Shown piece by piece: positions 13,067 to 23,243 of a stretch of DNA of 64,000 nucleotides. Under the pieces are notes generated by a model. That model was not told the DNA's origin. It was given only the letters and a program-made list of their open reading frames with translations, and ran no database searches. The translations under genes and the position numbers were made by a program. The stretch covers positions 51,252,474-51,316,473 of the forward strand of contig NC_084843.1 in NCBI RefSeq assembly GCF_033115175.1, read 5' to 3'. Positions within the stretch are counted from its first letter, which is position 1; every line of letters starts with the position of its first letter. The stretch is from Lepus europaeus. Taxonomy: Eukaryota > Chordata > Mammalia > Lagomorpha > Leporidae.

Positions 13067-13123
13067 ATATATTAGGGGACATCAAAAAGTTAGTGGAAAG
13101 TAGAATTAAAAGATCAAAATAGG

Positions 13124-13440
13124 GGTGGGCATTTGGTACAGTGACTTAAATTGCTGCCTGGGATGCTCACATTCCATATGAGTGCCTGGTTCAAATCCTA
13201 GCTTTGCTTCTGATCTAGCTTCTTGCTAATGTGCACCCTAGGAAGGCAGCAGATGACGGCTCAGTACTGGGGACATTAGTGCACGTGTGGAGACGTGGCT
13301 GGAATTATTAACTTCATCCTGACCTAACCTTGGCCATTGTGGGCATTGAACGGTGGACTTGTAGATAGAATAATTTTCTTCCTTCCCCTTTGCCTCCCTC
13401 TCTGCCTTTCAAATTAAATGAAAATAAATAAAATTTTTAA
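13124..13440 (+). mobile_element. CSINE, old type, inserted in the mariner
   Basis: Head 'gtgggcatttggtacagtga', internal 'ctgcctgggatgctcacatt' and tail 'gcctttcaaattaaatg' followed by A-rich sequence give the CSINE order on the plus strand. It splits the mariner a few dozen bases inside its left terminus. Confidence 0.85.
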
Positions 13441-14153
13441 AAATATAAAAATGAAAATATAAGCTTTATTTCTCAACATAAATTATACCAGGTTCAGAAT
13501 ACTTCTGAAAGCAATGATATTAGCCATTTAATCCATCCCTAAAGAACTTAGTCTTGGGAATTTAACCACATCAATGAAGTCTTTTTGACAAAATTAATTG
13601 AAGAAGAATGGGTGCCCTTTAAAGACTTTCTAAGAAGTCAGAAGGAACCAAATCAAGACTGTAGGGTGGATGCCTATGGAAACTCTTGCAAAAATTGTTT
13701 GATGAGAAGGATGAGGTCGGAGCATTGTTGTGGTGAGGGACTCTCTAGTGAAGCTCTCCTGGGCATTTTTCTGCTAAAACTTTGGCCAGCCTTCTGAAGA
13801 TACTATCCTATTCACCAGATGTGATCATTCTTTGGACCTTCAGAAAGTCAAAAAGAAAAATGCTATGAGTATCCCCCCAAATTATTGTTATAACCTTTGC
13901 TCTCGATTTGTCTGCTTTTGCTTTGACTGTACTATGTCTGCATTTTGGTTGCCATTGCTTTGATTGTGCTTTGCCTTTAGGTTGTACTGGTAGATCCATA
14001 TTTCATCTCCTGTACAGCTCTTTGAAGAAATGTTTCAGCATCTTCATTCCTCTTATTTGAAGTTTCCTATGAAAGTTCTACTGTTATCTGAAGTTGACCC
14101 GACCATAACAGTTTTGCTACTCTCCAAGTGCTGAATTTTAATTTTTCAGTCAG

Positions 14154-14468
14154 GGGCTGGCACCGTGGCTCACTTGGTTAATCCTCTGCCTGTGGTGCCA
14201 GAATCCCAAATGGATGCCGGATTCTGTCCCAGTTGCTCCACTTCCAGTCCAGCTCTCTGCTATGGCCTGGGAAGGCAGTGGAGGATAGCCCAAGTGCTTG
14301 GGACCCTTCACCCACCTGGGAGACCTGGAGGAGGCTCCTGGATCCTGGCTTCAGATCGGCGTAGTTCCATCCGTAGCAGCCTTTTGGGGGGTGAACCAAT
14401 GGAAGGAAGACCTTTCTCTCTGTCTCTCTCTCTCACTGTCTATAACTCTACCTCTCAAATAAATTTTT
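14154..14468 (+). mobile_element. CSINE with 12-bp target duplication
   Basis: Head 'gggctggcaccgtggctcac' and tail 'ctctcaaataaattt'. Direct repeats 'tttttcagtcag' flank it at 14142-14153 and 14469-14480. Inserted in the mariner transposase region. Confidence 0.93.
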
Positions 14469-14640
14469 TTTTTCAGTCAGAATTGTGTGTGTTGAATCAA
14501 TGGAGATGCTTATGGTGTTGGATGTTGTTTCTGCTGTTGACTGCCAGTCCTCTACAGTTAGCACATGATTAATCTTTGTTGAAAATTGATGTGTATAGTC
14601 TGCTGATATGGGCTTCATCTTCAACATCATTTTGTCCCTT

Positions 14641-14964
14641 TTTTAAATTTATTTATTTGACAGGTAGAGTAGACAGTGAGAGAGAGAGAGACCGAGAGAA
14701 TGGTCTTCCTTCCGCTGGTTCACTCCTCAAATGGCTACCACAGCCAGTGCTAAGCTGATCCGAAGGCAGGAGCCAGGTGCTTCCTCCCAGTCAACCATGC
14801 GGGTACAGGGGCCCAAGCACCTGGGCCATCCTCCACTGCCCTTCTGGGCTATAGCAGAGAGCTGGACTGGAAGAGGAGTAGCCGGGACTAGAACCCGGTG
14901 CCCATATGGGATGCCGGCGCCGCAGGTGGAGGATTAACCAAGTGAGCCACAGTGCTGGCCTCTG
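14641..14964 (-). mobile_element. CSINE with 11-bp target duplication
   Basis: T-rich start, 'ttgacaggtagagtagacag' and end 'gagccacagtgctggcc' give a minus-strand CSINE. Direct repeats 'ttttgtccctt' occur at 14630-14640 and 14965-14975. Inserted in the mariner transposase region. Confidence 0.93.
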
Positions 14965-15185
14965 TTTTGTCCCTTCTTAAAATGAGTTGTCTACTTACAA
15001 ACTTCTGATTTCTCTGGAGCATTGTACTCATAAACTTTTTGTAAGGCACCAATGATTTCACCATTCTTCCACCTCAGCTTCACAATAAATTTTTGATGTT
15101 TGTTTTTGTTTCAATTTGGAAGAATTCATGATGCTGTGGTAGTAGCTCTTCTGCAACTAACTAATATCTTTCTTTCATATTTTAA

Positions 15186-15500
15186 AGGACCTTTTTGTTT
15201 ATTTGAAATGGAGAGAGATAGAGATAGAGAGAGAGAATCCCTGCCATCTGCTGGTTTACTCCTCAAATGGTCAAAACAAACAGGGCTGTGCCCTGCTGCA
15301 GCCGGGAGCCAGGAACTCCTGTGTTTCCTATGTTTGTGGCAGGGACTCAAGTACATTAGCTATCCTCATCTGTTTTCCAGGCACATTACTAGGAAGATGG
15401 ACCAGAAACAGAGTAGCTGGGACTCCAGTCAGCCTTCTGATATGCAACGTGGGCATCCTAAAGGATGGCTTTACCTACTGTGCCATAATACCCATCCCAT
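15186..15500 (-). mobile_element. CSINE, old type, inserted in the mariner
   Basis: 'tttgtttatttgaaatggag' tail side, (GA)-rich block, 'ctgctggtttactcctcaaa' and 'tgtgccataatacccatccc' head side. Diverged; the duplication is not clear. Confidence 0.85.
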
Positions 15501-15789
15501 GAAACTGATGTCTTTGTTCCTCAAACTAGATCCTGTTCTGATGTCTTCTAAAAAGTTAGTACAAGTTTATTTTAATGCAAAATATTTTTGGAATTCATAC
15601 ATAGTTTTTTCATAATATATATTTTCCATGAACTTTTGGAGACCTTTGTCTAGAGAGAGCTTTGTGAAGATTAAGTGAGGTAAAGTACATGACAGTTGCT
15701 GAAAGAATGCTTGGTGCCACATAAATACAGTATGCTTCTGGTAAATGTTGTGTTATAAACACAGTATTTCAAGGTCCACTGAAAACAAA

Positions 15790-16150
15790 CATTCCAAACA
15801 TGCTCTCACTTCAGGGATTTGGGGCTTACTCTTCCTTTTTGTAGGCCATTCTTCAGAAATCTCTATTTCAGCTATCCTGACTCATCACTCAGGTCTCAAT
15901 TTAAATGTCACCTTGAGTAAACATCTTTCCTGACCATCCTACCTAACGAAAATATCCTAGTATAATTCTCTGTCCTATTTTCTTGATACCACTACTATCT
16001 GAAATTAACAATTTACTCGCTTGTTTATTCTTTCCCACCTCCATTCAAGTACAAGCTCATTAAGAGTCTGTTTCTTTTACTGCTAAATAACCAGGGCCTA
16101 TGTTGGTTATGCCTAATAGCTGTGGAATACAAGTCACATATGTAATCTAT
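15790..16150 (+). mobile_element. L2 LINE 3'-end relic
   Basis: 'ctcaggtctcaatttaaatg' with 'tcaccttgag', then 'cctgaccatcctacc', 'ttgtttattc' and 'tacaagctcattaagagtct' match the conserved L2 3'-end order (ctcaaatgtcacctt, ccctgaccaccc, gtaagctccatgagggcagg). Confidence 0.75.
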
Positions 16151-18234
16151 GGTATCCACATTAAAAAGTAAGAAGACTAGAGACAGTTAATTCTGATAAT
16201 GCATTGACTTTAATCCAATATATTTCACACATCATATCTAATCATTTTATTAATAAAAATTATTACTGCATTTTTACTTTTCATACTACTTCTTTGCAAT
16301 CTGATATGTATTTGACATAACACCTCTGCTAAATATCACATGTATTTCATGATTGCAGTATTGGACAGCATAGATCTAAAAAATTAGCATGTCCAGATAT
16401 TCAGTATTTGTTGAATGAATATGTGTGAAAGATTTGATTTGGACTCAGTGTTTTTCATCTTTGCTCCAAACTTTTTGTTTTCAAATCAGACATTGTAATT
16501 AGAATTTTAGAGATTATTTCATCCCTCCCTCCCTCCTTCGTAATGTAGAAGAGGAAACTTTGACCTGGAAGGGGCCAATAGTAGTTTCTACGTTGTCTTC
16601 CTCCAAGCTACATAGAAGGTGACAGAGCCAGCCTAGGAGTGCATGATCCCTTATTCTAAAGGGAATGCTCATTTCAAGTACTCACCTTGATATAGAAATT
16701 TGAGAAAACTCTCTGTATCAGTTTATTTCTGAATATGCCAAGTTATTTTATGCAATACTCCTTGAGATAAATAGGCATAATTTCCATAGTTTTGCATCAA
16801 AGGATCAATTTTTTGGTACCATTATTATGAGAAGTTTTCATTCATCCCTTGTTTAATTAAATCATTTAATCTTGATCACTGTGAAAATTTCCTAAGCACT
16901 TCAGCTAAAAGCTCAAGAAAACTATTTGTTTTCTTTCTAGGATTATATATTCTAAGGTGTTAAAAATTCAAATGTCAGCCACACACCTGCAGACCACGTG
17001 CCCACCTTATTCGCATTCCTTCCTCTCTTGAATCACTGGGAAGAAGGCGAGCAGCTGCTTGTGAGATGGGATAATATTGATTAACGGTGTCTACAGGAAA
17101 TCAGCTCAAGACAATTAATTTTTATAGCACCAATCCTGTACTTTCAAGCATTCTATTAAAATTATGCATTGTTAATTGATACTGCTGGGAATTAGAAGCA
17201 AAGACCAGTTTGGCACAAAAAGAAAGGACACAACTCTATTGCATATTCATATTGACTTTCTACTTTATAATCCAGTGGGGAAGGGAAATCCGAGCTGTGA
17301 TCTATCAGACTCATTATAGATGAAAAATTATCGCTCCTTTCCTTTTATTTTTAAGTCAATGAACATTAGGTATTGTGCTCTAAGATAATGAGTTATCACT
17401 GTGTCAACTGAGACATGGTGCAGATTTTGTCAGTCTTCCACTTTTGAACCTCTAAGGGCAAACAACACAGAATCCTGGGCTGCAGTGTGTTCCTGCTGAT
17501 TTAATTCTCTTTTGGTATCTATTTGCATCTCGAGAGCACCAGATATCCTGAGATCACTGCCATCTTCCCTTGCAGTGCCTGGGGAACAAGACTAAAGAGA
17601 GACTTGCACATCTCTAAGGCACTAACCAGAGTATGTTACAGAAAGGATCAAGCTGAATGTTGAGTCCTAGGAATGAGAATTTTCATGGCTTAGAGAAAAA
17701 AATCATTATTTGTGTTTAAGTAGTTATGTTTCCCAGTATCATCCACAGACTTGTTACTTTATTACTTTGCAAAAAAGATTGTCATCCTCATAAATGCATT
17801 CTCACTGCATCTATGATAACATAACTGAGAGAATGAAGAAAGGTGAGCCTTTCTAGAAATCTGTTGTATAAAGCAACAGTGACAACACAGTAAAAACAAT
17901 TCTAGTCCTTAAAGACTTCATTTTAACAGCTTCAGCAAATAAGGAATAAAACATATCTCTTAAAAGTGGAAAAGTGGGTTAAAATCTTGAATGTTATTAC
18001 TGAACTAAAAATATCTTTATTTTGATTTGGGCATTTCAGGTAAACTATTTTAAATACTAAGCTTTGCTTTCAGAATTTAAACTTACTAATTGCTCATCAT
18101 TTATTAAGTCTTTATTTGAAATGAGCTCTCTGAGATTGAAAATAGAGGTTGACAGTGAATGAGAAGCTTAATGGAAGAAGAATCAGTTTGGGCACCCATC
18201 CATTCATAGTGTAGACTTTCAGAGATCATTTAGG
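16151..18234. other. Repeat-poor block, candidate conserved noncoding DNA
   Basis: No SINE or LINE is visible for about 2 kb, unusual for this window, apart from a possible MIR remnant at 16500-16660. The central part (about 16980-17600) has mixed base composition with homeodomain-like TAAT cores such as 'gacaattaatttttatagc'. No exon or ORF supports a gene. Confidence 0.4.
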
Positions 18235-18460
18235 GTGGTGTTGAGATTGTATACAGTGGAGTCTAGTGGGCCTGGGCCCAAGCCTGTGAGACTGGACAGA
18301 AGACCTTCTTCTTTAGAATACAACTTCTTCATTTGTAAATTTAGGAACAAACCCTATTGGACACTTTCAGAAAAGCTTGCAGGGAGCTTAAATGAGAAAA
18401 TACATGTAAAACTTCCAATATGTTCTAAATGCCCAAAAAACTCTAGGAACTGTCATAAAT
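18235..18460 (+). mobile_element. MIR-like SINE relic
   Basis: 'cttcttcatttgtaaattta' followed by 'ggagcttaaatgagaaaata' and 'catgtaaaac' resembles the MIR sense core and 3' part (cctcatctgtaaaatgggg, gattaaatgagataatgcatg). Confidence 0.55.
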
Positions 18461-19145
18461 ATTGTAATTCTGATTGAATTAAAGTGCCTTTATCACAGAA
18501 GAAAGCGACTTCTGTCTGTGCACTGAAATAACAGTATATTTGTGATATATTATGATGTTAAACAGATTTTGCCATTTTTACTATACTAATTAAATTTATT
18601 TTTAGTACATATATATAAATATATATCTAGGTTTTGAATGTGCACCATATTTTAAAATAATAAAGCCATTTAAAAATAAATTTAAAATTTGACTTTCCAC
18701 TGACTCTGATTTTTTTCTCCTGAATTTCTGAGATTTTAAGAGTCTGTAGTAATTCCACATCAGCCCAGAATGACAGCACTAATATAATAGCAACATAAGG
18801 GTCAAGGCAGAATGTCACAAATTTGTTGTCCTGTGCATGCTCAGTCTAAGATTCTATCTGCACAGCACCATGACAACCAGTTACAAAGAGAAAAATTTAG
18901 TTAATCTGGCAGTTATTTTAGCTGCATGAAGCCAAACAACTGGTTTCAATCTTATTTTCTTCTGCTTCATTGCATTGATGAGATTCAACCCGTAGTTCTG
19001 ACATCATGTATGTGACCTAAATCACATTCTTTTACATTCTGGAAATGGCTTTAATTGAGTATTTAATGGAGTATTTGCTCTGTTCAAAAGACCTCTCTTG
19101 CATGTGTGTGTGAGAAGAATTGTAATCTGGTGATTATGTGTGCTG
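18461..19145. other. Unique AT-rich sequence, no gene seen
   Basis: Includes TA-rich stretches near 18600-18630. No gene recognised. Confidence 0.5.
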
Positions 19146-19608
19146 GGAGAGGTTCTTCTTCTTCTTCTTCTTCTTCTTCTTCTTCTTCTTCTTCTTCTTC
19201 TTCTTCTTCTTCCTCTTCCTCTTCCTCTTCCTCTTCCTCTTCTTCTTCTTTTCTTCTTCTTCTTCTTCTTTTTTTACAGGCAGAGTTAGACAGTGAGAGA
19301 GAGAGACAGAGAGAAAGGTCTTCCTTCCGTTGGTTCACCCCACAAATGGCCACTACGGCCGGCACGCTGCACCGATCCGAAGCCAGGAGCCAAGTGCTTC
19401 CTCCTGGTCTCCCAGGCGGCTGCAGGGCCCAAGCACTTGGGCCAGCCATCCTCCACTGTCTTCCCGGCCACAGCAGAGAGCTGGACTGGAAGAGGGGCAA
19501 CCGGGACAGAATCCAGCACCCCAACCGGGACTGGAACCCTGGGGTGCTGACGCTGCAGGCGGAGGATTAGCCTAGTGAGCTGCGGTGCCGGTAGGAGAGG
19601 TTCTTCTT
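19146..19608 (-). mobile_element. CSINE with 15-bp target duplication and expanded tail
   Basis: Direct repeats 'ggagaggttcttctt' at 19146-19160 and 19594-19608 bound the insertion. The SINE body runs on the minus strand from the head (about 19593) to 'acaggcagagttagacagtg' near 19276. Between body and left duplication the A-tail has become a long (TTC)n array. The apparent poly-Glu and poly-Ser ORFs across it are translation artefacts. Confidence 0.93.
19153..19276. repeat. Compound (TTC)n / (CTCTTC)n microsatellite
   Basis: About 20 uninterrupted TTC units (19153-19212) are followed by CTCTTC hexamers (about 19213-19242) and more TTC units. It occupies exactly the tail position of a minus-strand CSINE, so it is a GAA array on the SINE sense strand. 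Pure polypyrimidine/polypurine tracts of this type can form triplex DNA. Confidence 0.97.
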
Positions 19609-19734
19609 TAAATATTTTCCTGTAGTTGGATGAAGATGGGTGATGACTTTGGATCAATGAAAGACTGCATTGATGATGTCTGTTTATTTCTTGCCATAAA
19701 TTCTACCCTGATCTCCCCATGACTGTTTGCTTCA

Positions 19735-19808
19735 AGGGTACTTCAGAAAGCTTGGGAAAAAATGCAATTAAAACATACTCATTTTCCACAAAGTTTTTGA
19801 AGTATCCT
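19735..19808. mobile_element. Mariner-derived MITE (74 bp)
   Basis: Left arm 'agggtacttcagaaagcttg' and right arm 'cacaaagtttttgaagtatc' are imperfect inverted repeats with almost no interior. The ends match the mariner at 13075-15646, so this is an internally deleted derivative, analogous in form to the human MADE1 elements. It is also predicted to fold as a hairpin. Confidence 0.7.
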
Positions 19809-20219
19809 CTATGTATTGTTTTGGGTAAGAATAGCTATTCTGTAGTTAAAGAGACAACTGAGTCAGACAGTCTAAGAGGAGAGTCTTGTCAGTAAGTCAT
19901 TTCATGTTTTTAAATGTCTTTTTAAAATAATTTAATTGTTATTATAAGGAAACAAGGAAATATTTGCAAAATAAGCATAGTGTGTTATAAATATGCAATA
20001 ACAATGGCTATTTGCATTTTTCTGTGCTCATACCTACAGCCTTAGCATGTAGACCATGTATACAAATCTTATTTTCTTAATAATGTGTCTTCATAATAAA
20101 AACTTTTAAAAAGCTCTCCTAGTCCAAGGGAAGTGGAAGTTGCTAATAATGTCAATTTTTCAATGGAAAGAATACCAATGTGCCTTTCTGATGCTGGAGA
20201 ATTTAATTCCAAGGATAAG
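19809..20219. other. Unique sequence, no gene seen
   Basis: AT-rich sequence between the MITE and the L1 target site. Nothing recognised. Confidence 0.5.
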
Positions 20220-20247
20220 TCCACTTGGATCTTCTTTTTTTTTTTTT

Positions 20248-20268
20248 GTCCAAATATTCATCTACTTC
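20248..20268 (-). other. Probable 21-nt L1 3' transduction
   Basis: Sense-strand order is L1 3' end, A10 (20278-20269), a 21-nt non-L1 segment (20268-20248), A12 (20247-20236), then the target duplication. A foreign segment between two poly(A) tracts inside the target duplications is the standard signature of readthrough from the source L1 into flanking DNA. A tail that mutated in place is less likely, because the segment has mixed composition. Confidence 0.7.
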
Positions 20269-20419
20269 TTTTTTTTTTATTAAACTTTTATTTAATGAAT
20301 ATAAATTTCCAAAGTATAGCTTATGGGTTACAATGGCTTCCCCCCTCCCATAACTTCCCTCCCGCCCGCAACCCTCCCCTTTCCCACTCCCTTTCCCCTT
20401 CCATTCATGTAAAGATTCA

Positions 20420-20820
20420 TTTTCAATTCTCTTTGTATACAGAAGATCAGTTTAGTATATATTAGGTAAAGATTTCAACATTTTGCCCATATAGCAACAT
20501 AAAGTGAAAAAACTACCATTGGATTACTAATTATAGCATTAAATAGCAATGTACAGCACATTAAAGACAGAGATCCTACATAATTTTTTTTTTAAATTAA
20601 TTAATTTTCTATGCCATTTCCATTTTAACACCAGGTTGTTTTTTTTTTTTTTCATTTCCAATTCTCTTTATATACAGAAGATCACTTCAGTATATAATTA
20701 GTAAAGACCTCATCAGTTTGTGCCCACACCGAAACGCAAAGTATAAAAATACTGTTTCAGTACTAGTTATAGCATCACTTGGCTTTAGACGACACATTAG
20801 GGACAGATCCCACATGGGGT
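20420..20820 (-). repeat. Duplicated 3'UTR block inside the L1
   Basis: Two related blocks, about 20420-20585 and 20657-20820, each contain (plus strand) 'caattctctttgtatacaga' or its variant with 'tatatacaga', 'agaagatca', 'actagttatagcat' or 'actaattatagcat', and 'gacagagatcctaca' or 'gacagatcccaca'. They are separated by a T-rich linker holding two more T-runs. The L1 copy at 43.66-45.66 kb has this block once. Confidence 0.8.
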
Positions 20821-21589
20821 GTAAGTACACAGTGACTCCTGTTGCTGATTTAACAATTTGACACTCCTGTTCATGGCGTCAGTAATCTCCCTAGGCTCTA
20901 GTCATGAGTTGCCAGGGCTATGGAAGCCTTTAGAGTTCGCTGACTTTGATCTTATTCCGATAGGGTCATAGTCAAAGTGGAAGTTCTCTCCTCCCTTCGG
21001 AGAAGGTTACCTCCTTCTTTGATGGCCCCGTTCATTCCACTGGGATCTCACTCACCGAGATCATTCCTTTCGGTCTTTTTTTTTTTTTTTTCCATGATAT
21101 CTTGGCTTTCCATGCCTGCTATACTCTCATGGGCTCTTCCGCCAGATCTGAATGCCTTGAGGGCTGATTCTGAGGCCAGAGTGTTGTTTAGGACATCTGC
21201 CATCCTATGAGTCTGCTGTGTATCCCACTTCCCATGTTGGATCTTTCTCTCCCTTTTTGATTCTATCAGTTAGTATTAGCAGATACTTGTCTTGTTTGTG
21301 TGATCTCTTTGACTCTTAGACCTATCAGAGCTATCAATTGTGAGCTGAAATTGATCACTTGGACTAGTGCGATGGCATTGGTACATGCCATCTTGATGGG
21401 ATTGTGTTGGAATCCCCTGGCACATTTCTAACTCCACCATTTGCGGCCAGTCCGATTGAGCATGTTCCAAATTGTTCATCTCCTCCCTCTCTTTTTCCAC
21501 TCTTAGATTTAACAGGGATCACTTTTCAGTTAAAATTTAAACACCTGAGAATAATTGTGTGTTAATTACTGAGTTCAACCAATAGTACT

Positions 21590-21612
21590 AGTACAACAAC
21601 AACAACAACAAA
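21590..21612. repeat. Short (CAA)n tract in the L1 3'UTR
   Basis: About six CAA units, part of the L1 3'UTR just downstream of the ORF2 stop. The plus-strand copy at 44545-44565 has the complementary 'ttgttgttgttc' at the same place, showing it belongs to the element. Confidence 0.8.
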
Positions 21613-21722
21613 TACTAAAAAGGATAAAGTATTACATTGTACATCTAAAGTCAGGACAGGAGCTAATCAGTTCATTGTTGCTTATAGTGTCCATTTCACT
21701 TAACAGGTTTCCCCTTTGGCGC

Positions 21723-23227
21723 TCAGTTGTCACCGATCAGGGAGAACATATGATATTTTTCTCTTTGGGACTGGCTTAATTCACTCAGCATGATGTTTTC
21801 CACATTGCTCCATCTTGTTGCAAATGACCGGGTTTCGTTGTTTCTTACTGCTGTATAGTATTCTATGGAGTACATGTCCCATAATTTCTTTATCCAGTCT
21901 ACTGTTGATGGGCATTTGGGTTGGTTCCAGGTCTTAGCTATTGTGAATTGAGCTGCAATAAACATTAATGTGCAGATGGCTTTTTTATTTGCCAAATTAA
22001 TTTCCTTTGGGTAAATTCCAAGGAGTGGGATGGCTGGGTTGTATGGTAGGGTTATGTTCAGGTTTCTGAGGAATCTCCAGACAGACTTCCATAGTGGCCT
22101 AACCAGTTTGCATTCCCACCAACAGTGGGTTAGTGTCCCTTTTTCCCCACATCCTCTCCAGCATCTGTTGTTGGTAGATTTCTGAATGTGAGCCATTCTC
22201 ACCGGGGTGAGATGGAACCTCATTGTGGTTTTGATTTGCATTTCTCTGATTGCTAGTGATCTTGAACATTTTTTCATGTGTCTGTTGGCCATTTGGATTT
22301 CCTCTTTCGAAAAATGTCTATTGAGGTCCTTGGCCCATCTCTTAAGTGGGTTGTTTGTTTTGTTGTTGTGGATTTTCTTGATTTCTTTGTAGATTCTGGT
22401 TATCAATCCTTTATCTGTAGTATAGTTTGCGAATATTTTTTCCCATTCTGTTGGTTGCCTCTTCACTTTCCTGACTGTTTCTTTTGAAGTACAGAAACTT
22501 CTCAATTTGATGCAATCCCAAATGTTAATTTTGGTTTTGACTGCCTGTGCTGTTGGAGTATTTTCCAGGAAGTCTTTGCCTGTGCCTATATCTTGCAGGG
22601 TTTCTCCAATGCTCTCTAATAATTTGATGGTTTCGGGTCGTAGATTTAAGTCTTTAATCCATGTTGAGTGAATTTTTGTGTAAGGTGATAGGTATGGGTC
22701 TTGCTTCAAGCTTCTGCATGTGGAAATCCAATTTTCCCAGCACCATTGATTGAATAGACTGTCCTTATTCCAGGGATTAGATTTGGATCTTTGGTCAAAT
22801 ATAAGTTGGCTGTAGATGTTTGGATTGATTTCTGGTGTTTCTATTCTGTTCCATTGCTCTATCCATCTGTTTCTGTACCAGTACCATGCTGTTTTGATAA
22901 CAACTGCCCTGTAGTATGTCCTAAAATCAGGTATTGTGATGCCTCCGGCTTTGTTTTTGTTGTACAGGATTGCTTTGGCTATTCGAGGTCTTCTGTGTCT
23001 CCATATGAATTTCAGCATCATTTTTTCCAGATCTGAGAAGAAGGTCTTGGGGATCTTGATGGGTATTGCATTGAATGTATAAATTGCTTTGGGAGAATAG
23101 ACATTTTGATGATATTGATTCTTCCAATCCATGAGCATGGAAGATTTCTCCATTTTTTGGTATCCTCTTCTATTTCGTTCTGTAAGGTTTTGTAGTTTTC
23201 ATCGTAGAGATCTTTAACGTCTTTGGT
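21723..23227 (-). pseudogene. L1 ORF2 C-terminal part (reverse transcriptase 3' end to C-terminus)
   Basis: This encodes the C-terminal third of the L1 ORF2 protein, the retrotransposon endonuclease/reverse transcriptase. An uninterrupted 476-codon frame (23153-21723) ends with the normal C-terminus '...[13 protein letters not shown]'. The cysteine-rich motif C-x3-C-x7-H-x4-C is intact at residues 331-348 (CWRGC...HCWWEC). The first 25 or so residues of L1 sequence lie in the neighbouring frame, ending with 'MSILPK'. The correct continuation 'AIYTFNA' is in the 476-codon frame, so a 1-bp deletion occurred near 23090-23097. The endonuclease and the catalytic reverse transcriptase domain were lost by 5' truncation, so it cannot retrotranspose by itself. 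Confidence 0.93.
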
Positions 23228-23243
23228 TCCACTTGGATCTTCT

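Larger units (their letters stand above)
13445..15130 (-). pseudogene. Mariner transposase pseudogene
   Basis: Reading the minus strand from about 15110 down to 13500, the translation passes through recognisable mariner landmarks in three shifting frames. The N-terminal helix-turn-helix region is near 15110-14980. The segment before the first catalytic aspartate ('TGDE' at about 14020-14009) is followed by an 'SKQW' and 'KAKADKSRAKV' stretch in the 63-codon ORF at 13808-13999. A decayed 'HP.YS.D' like C-terminal motif lies near 13670. Stops and frameshifts are frequent and three CSINEs interrupt it, so no active transposase is possible. Catalytic residues were assigned by family knowledge, not alignment. 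Confidence 0.75.
13075..15646 (-). mobile_element. Mariner DNA transposon, near full length but degraded
   Basis: The left end reads 'ggggacatcaaaaagttagt' directly after a TA. The right end reads 'tttccatgaacttttggaga' (about 15623-15642), its imperfect reverse complement. Between them the minus strand carries a decayed mariner transposase. Subtracting four inserted CSINEs leaves about 1.28 kb, the normal length of a mariner. The family is a Tc1/mariner element of the type with an 'AQSKQW' and 'KAKADRSRAKV'-like segment. All SINEs lie inside it, so the mariner is older than each of them. Confidence 0.8.
20220..23243 (-). mobile_element. L1 insertion, 5'-truncated, with 16-bp target duplications
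   Basis: Perfect direct repeats 'tccacttggatcttct' at 20220-20235 and 23228-23243 flank a 2992-bp minus-strand insertion. It holds the C-terminal part of ORF2, a 3'UTR with a duplicated block and two A-tails. The junction at 23243/23244 reads TTCT/AA, close to the L1 endonuclease consensus TTTT/AA. ORF1 and the 5'UTR are absent. The long reading frame and perfect duplication indicate a fairly recent insertion. Confidence 0.96.

Noticed and set aside
14165-14572. 135-codon ORF and similar ORFs repeated at many places (for example 34033-34398, 50398-50649)
   Set aside because: They share the same peptide words (such as 'GPSTW' and 'ESWTG') because they are translations of CSINE copies.
19084-19570. 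Acidic poly-Glu and poly-Ser proteins on opposite strands
   Set aside because: Both are translations of a SINE and its (TTC)n tail.
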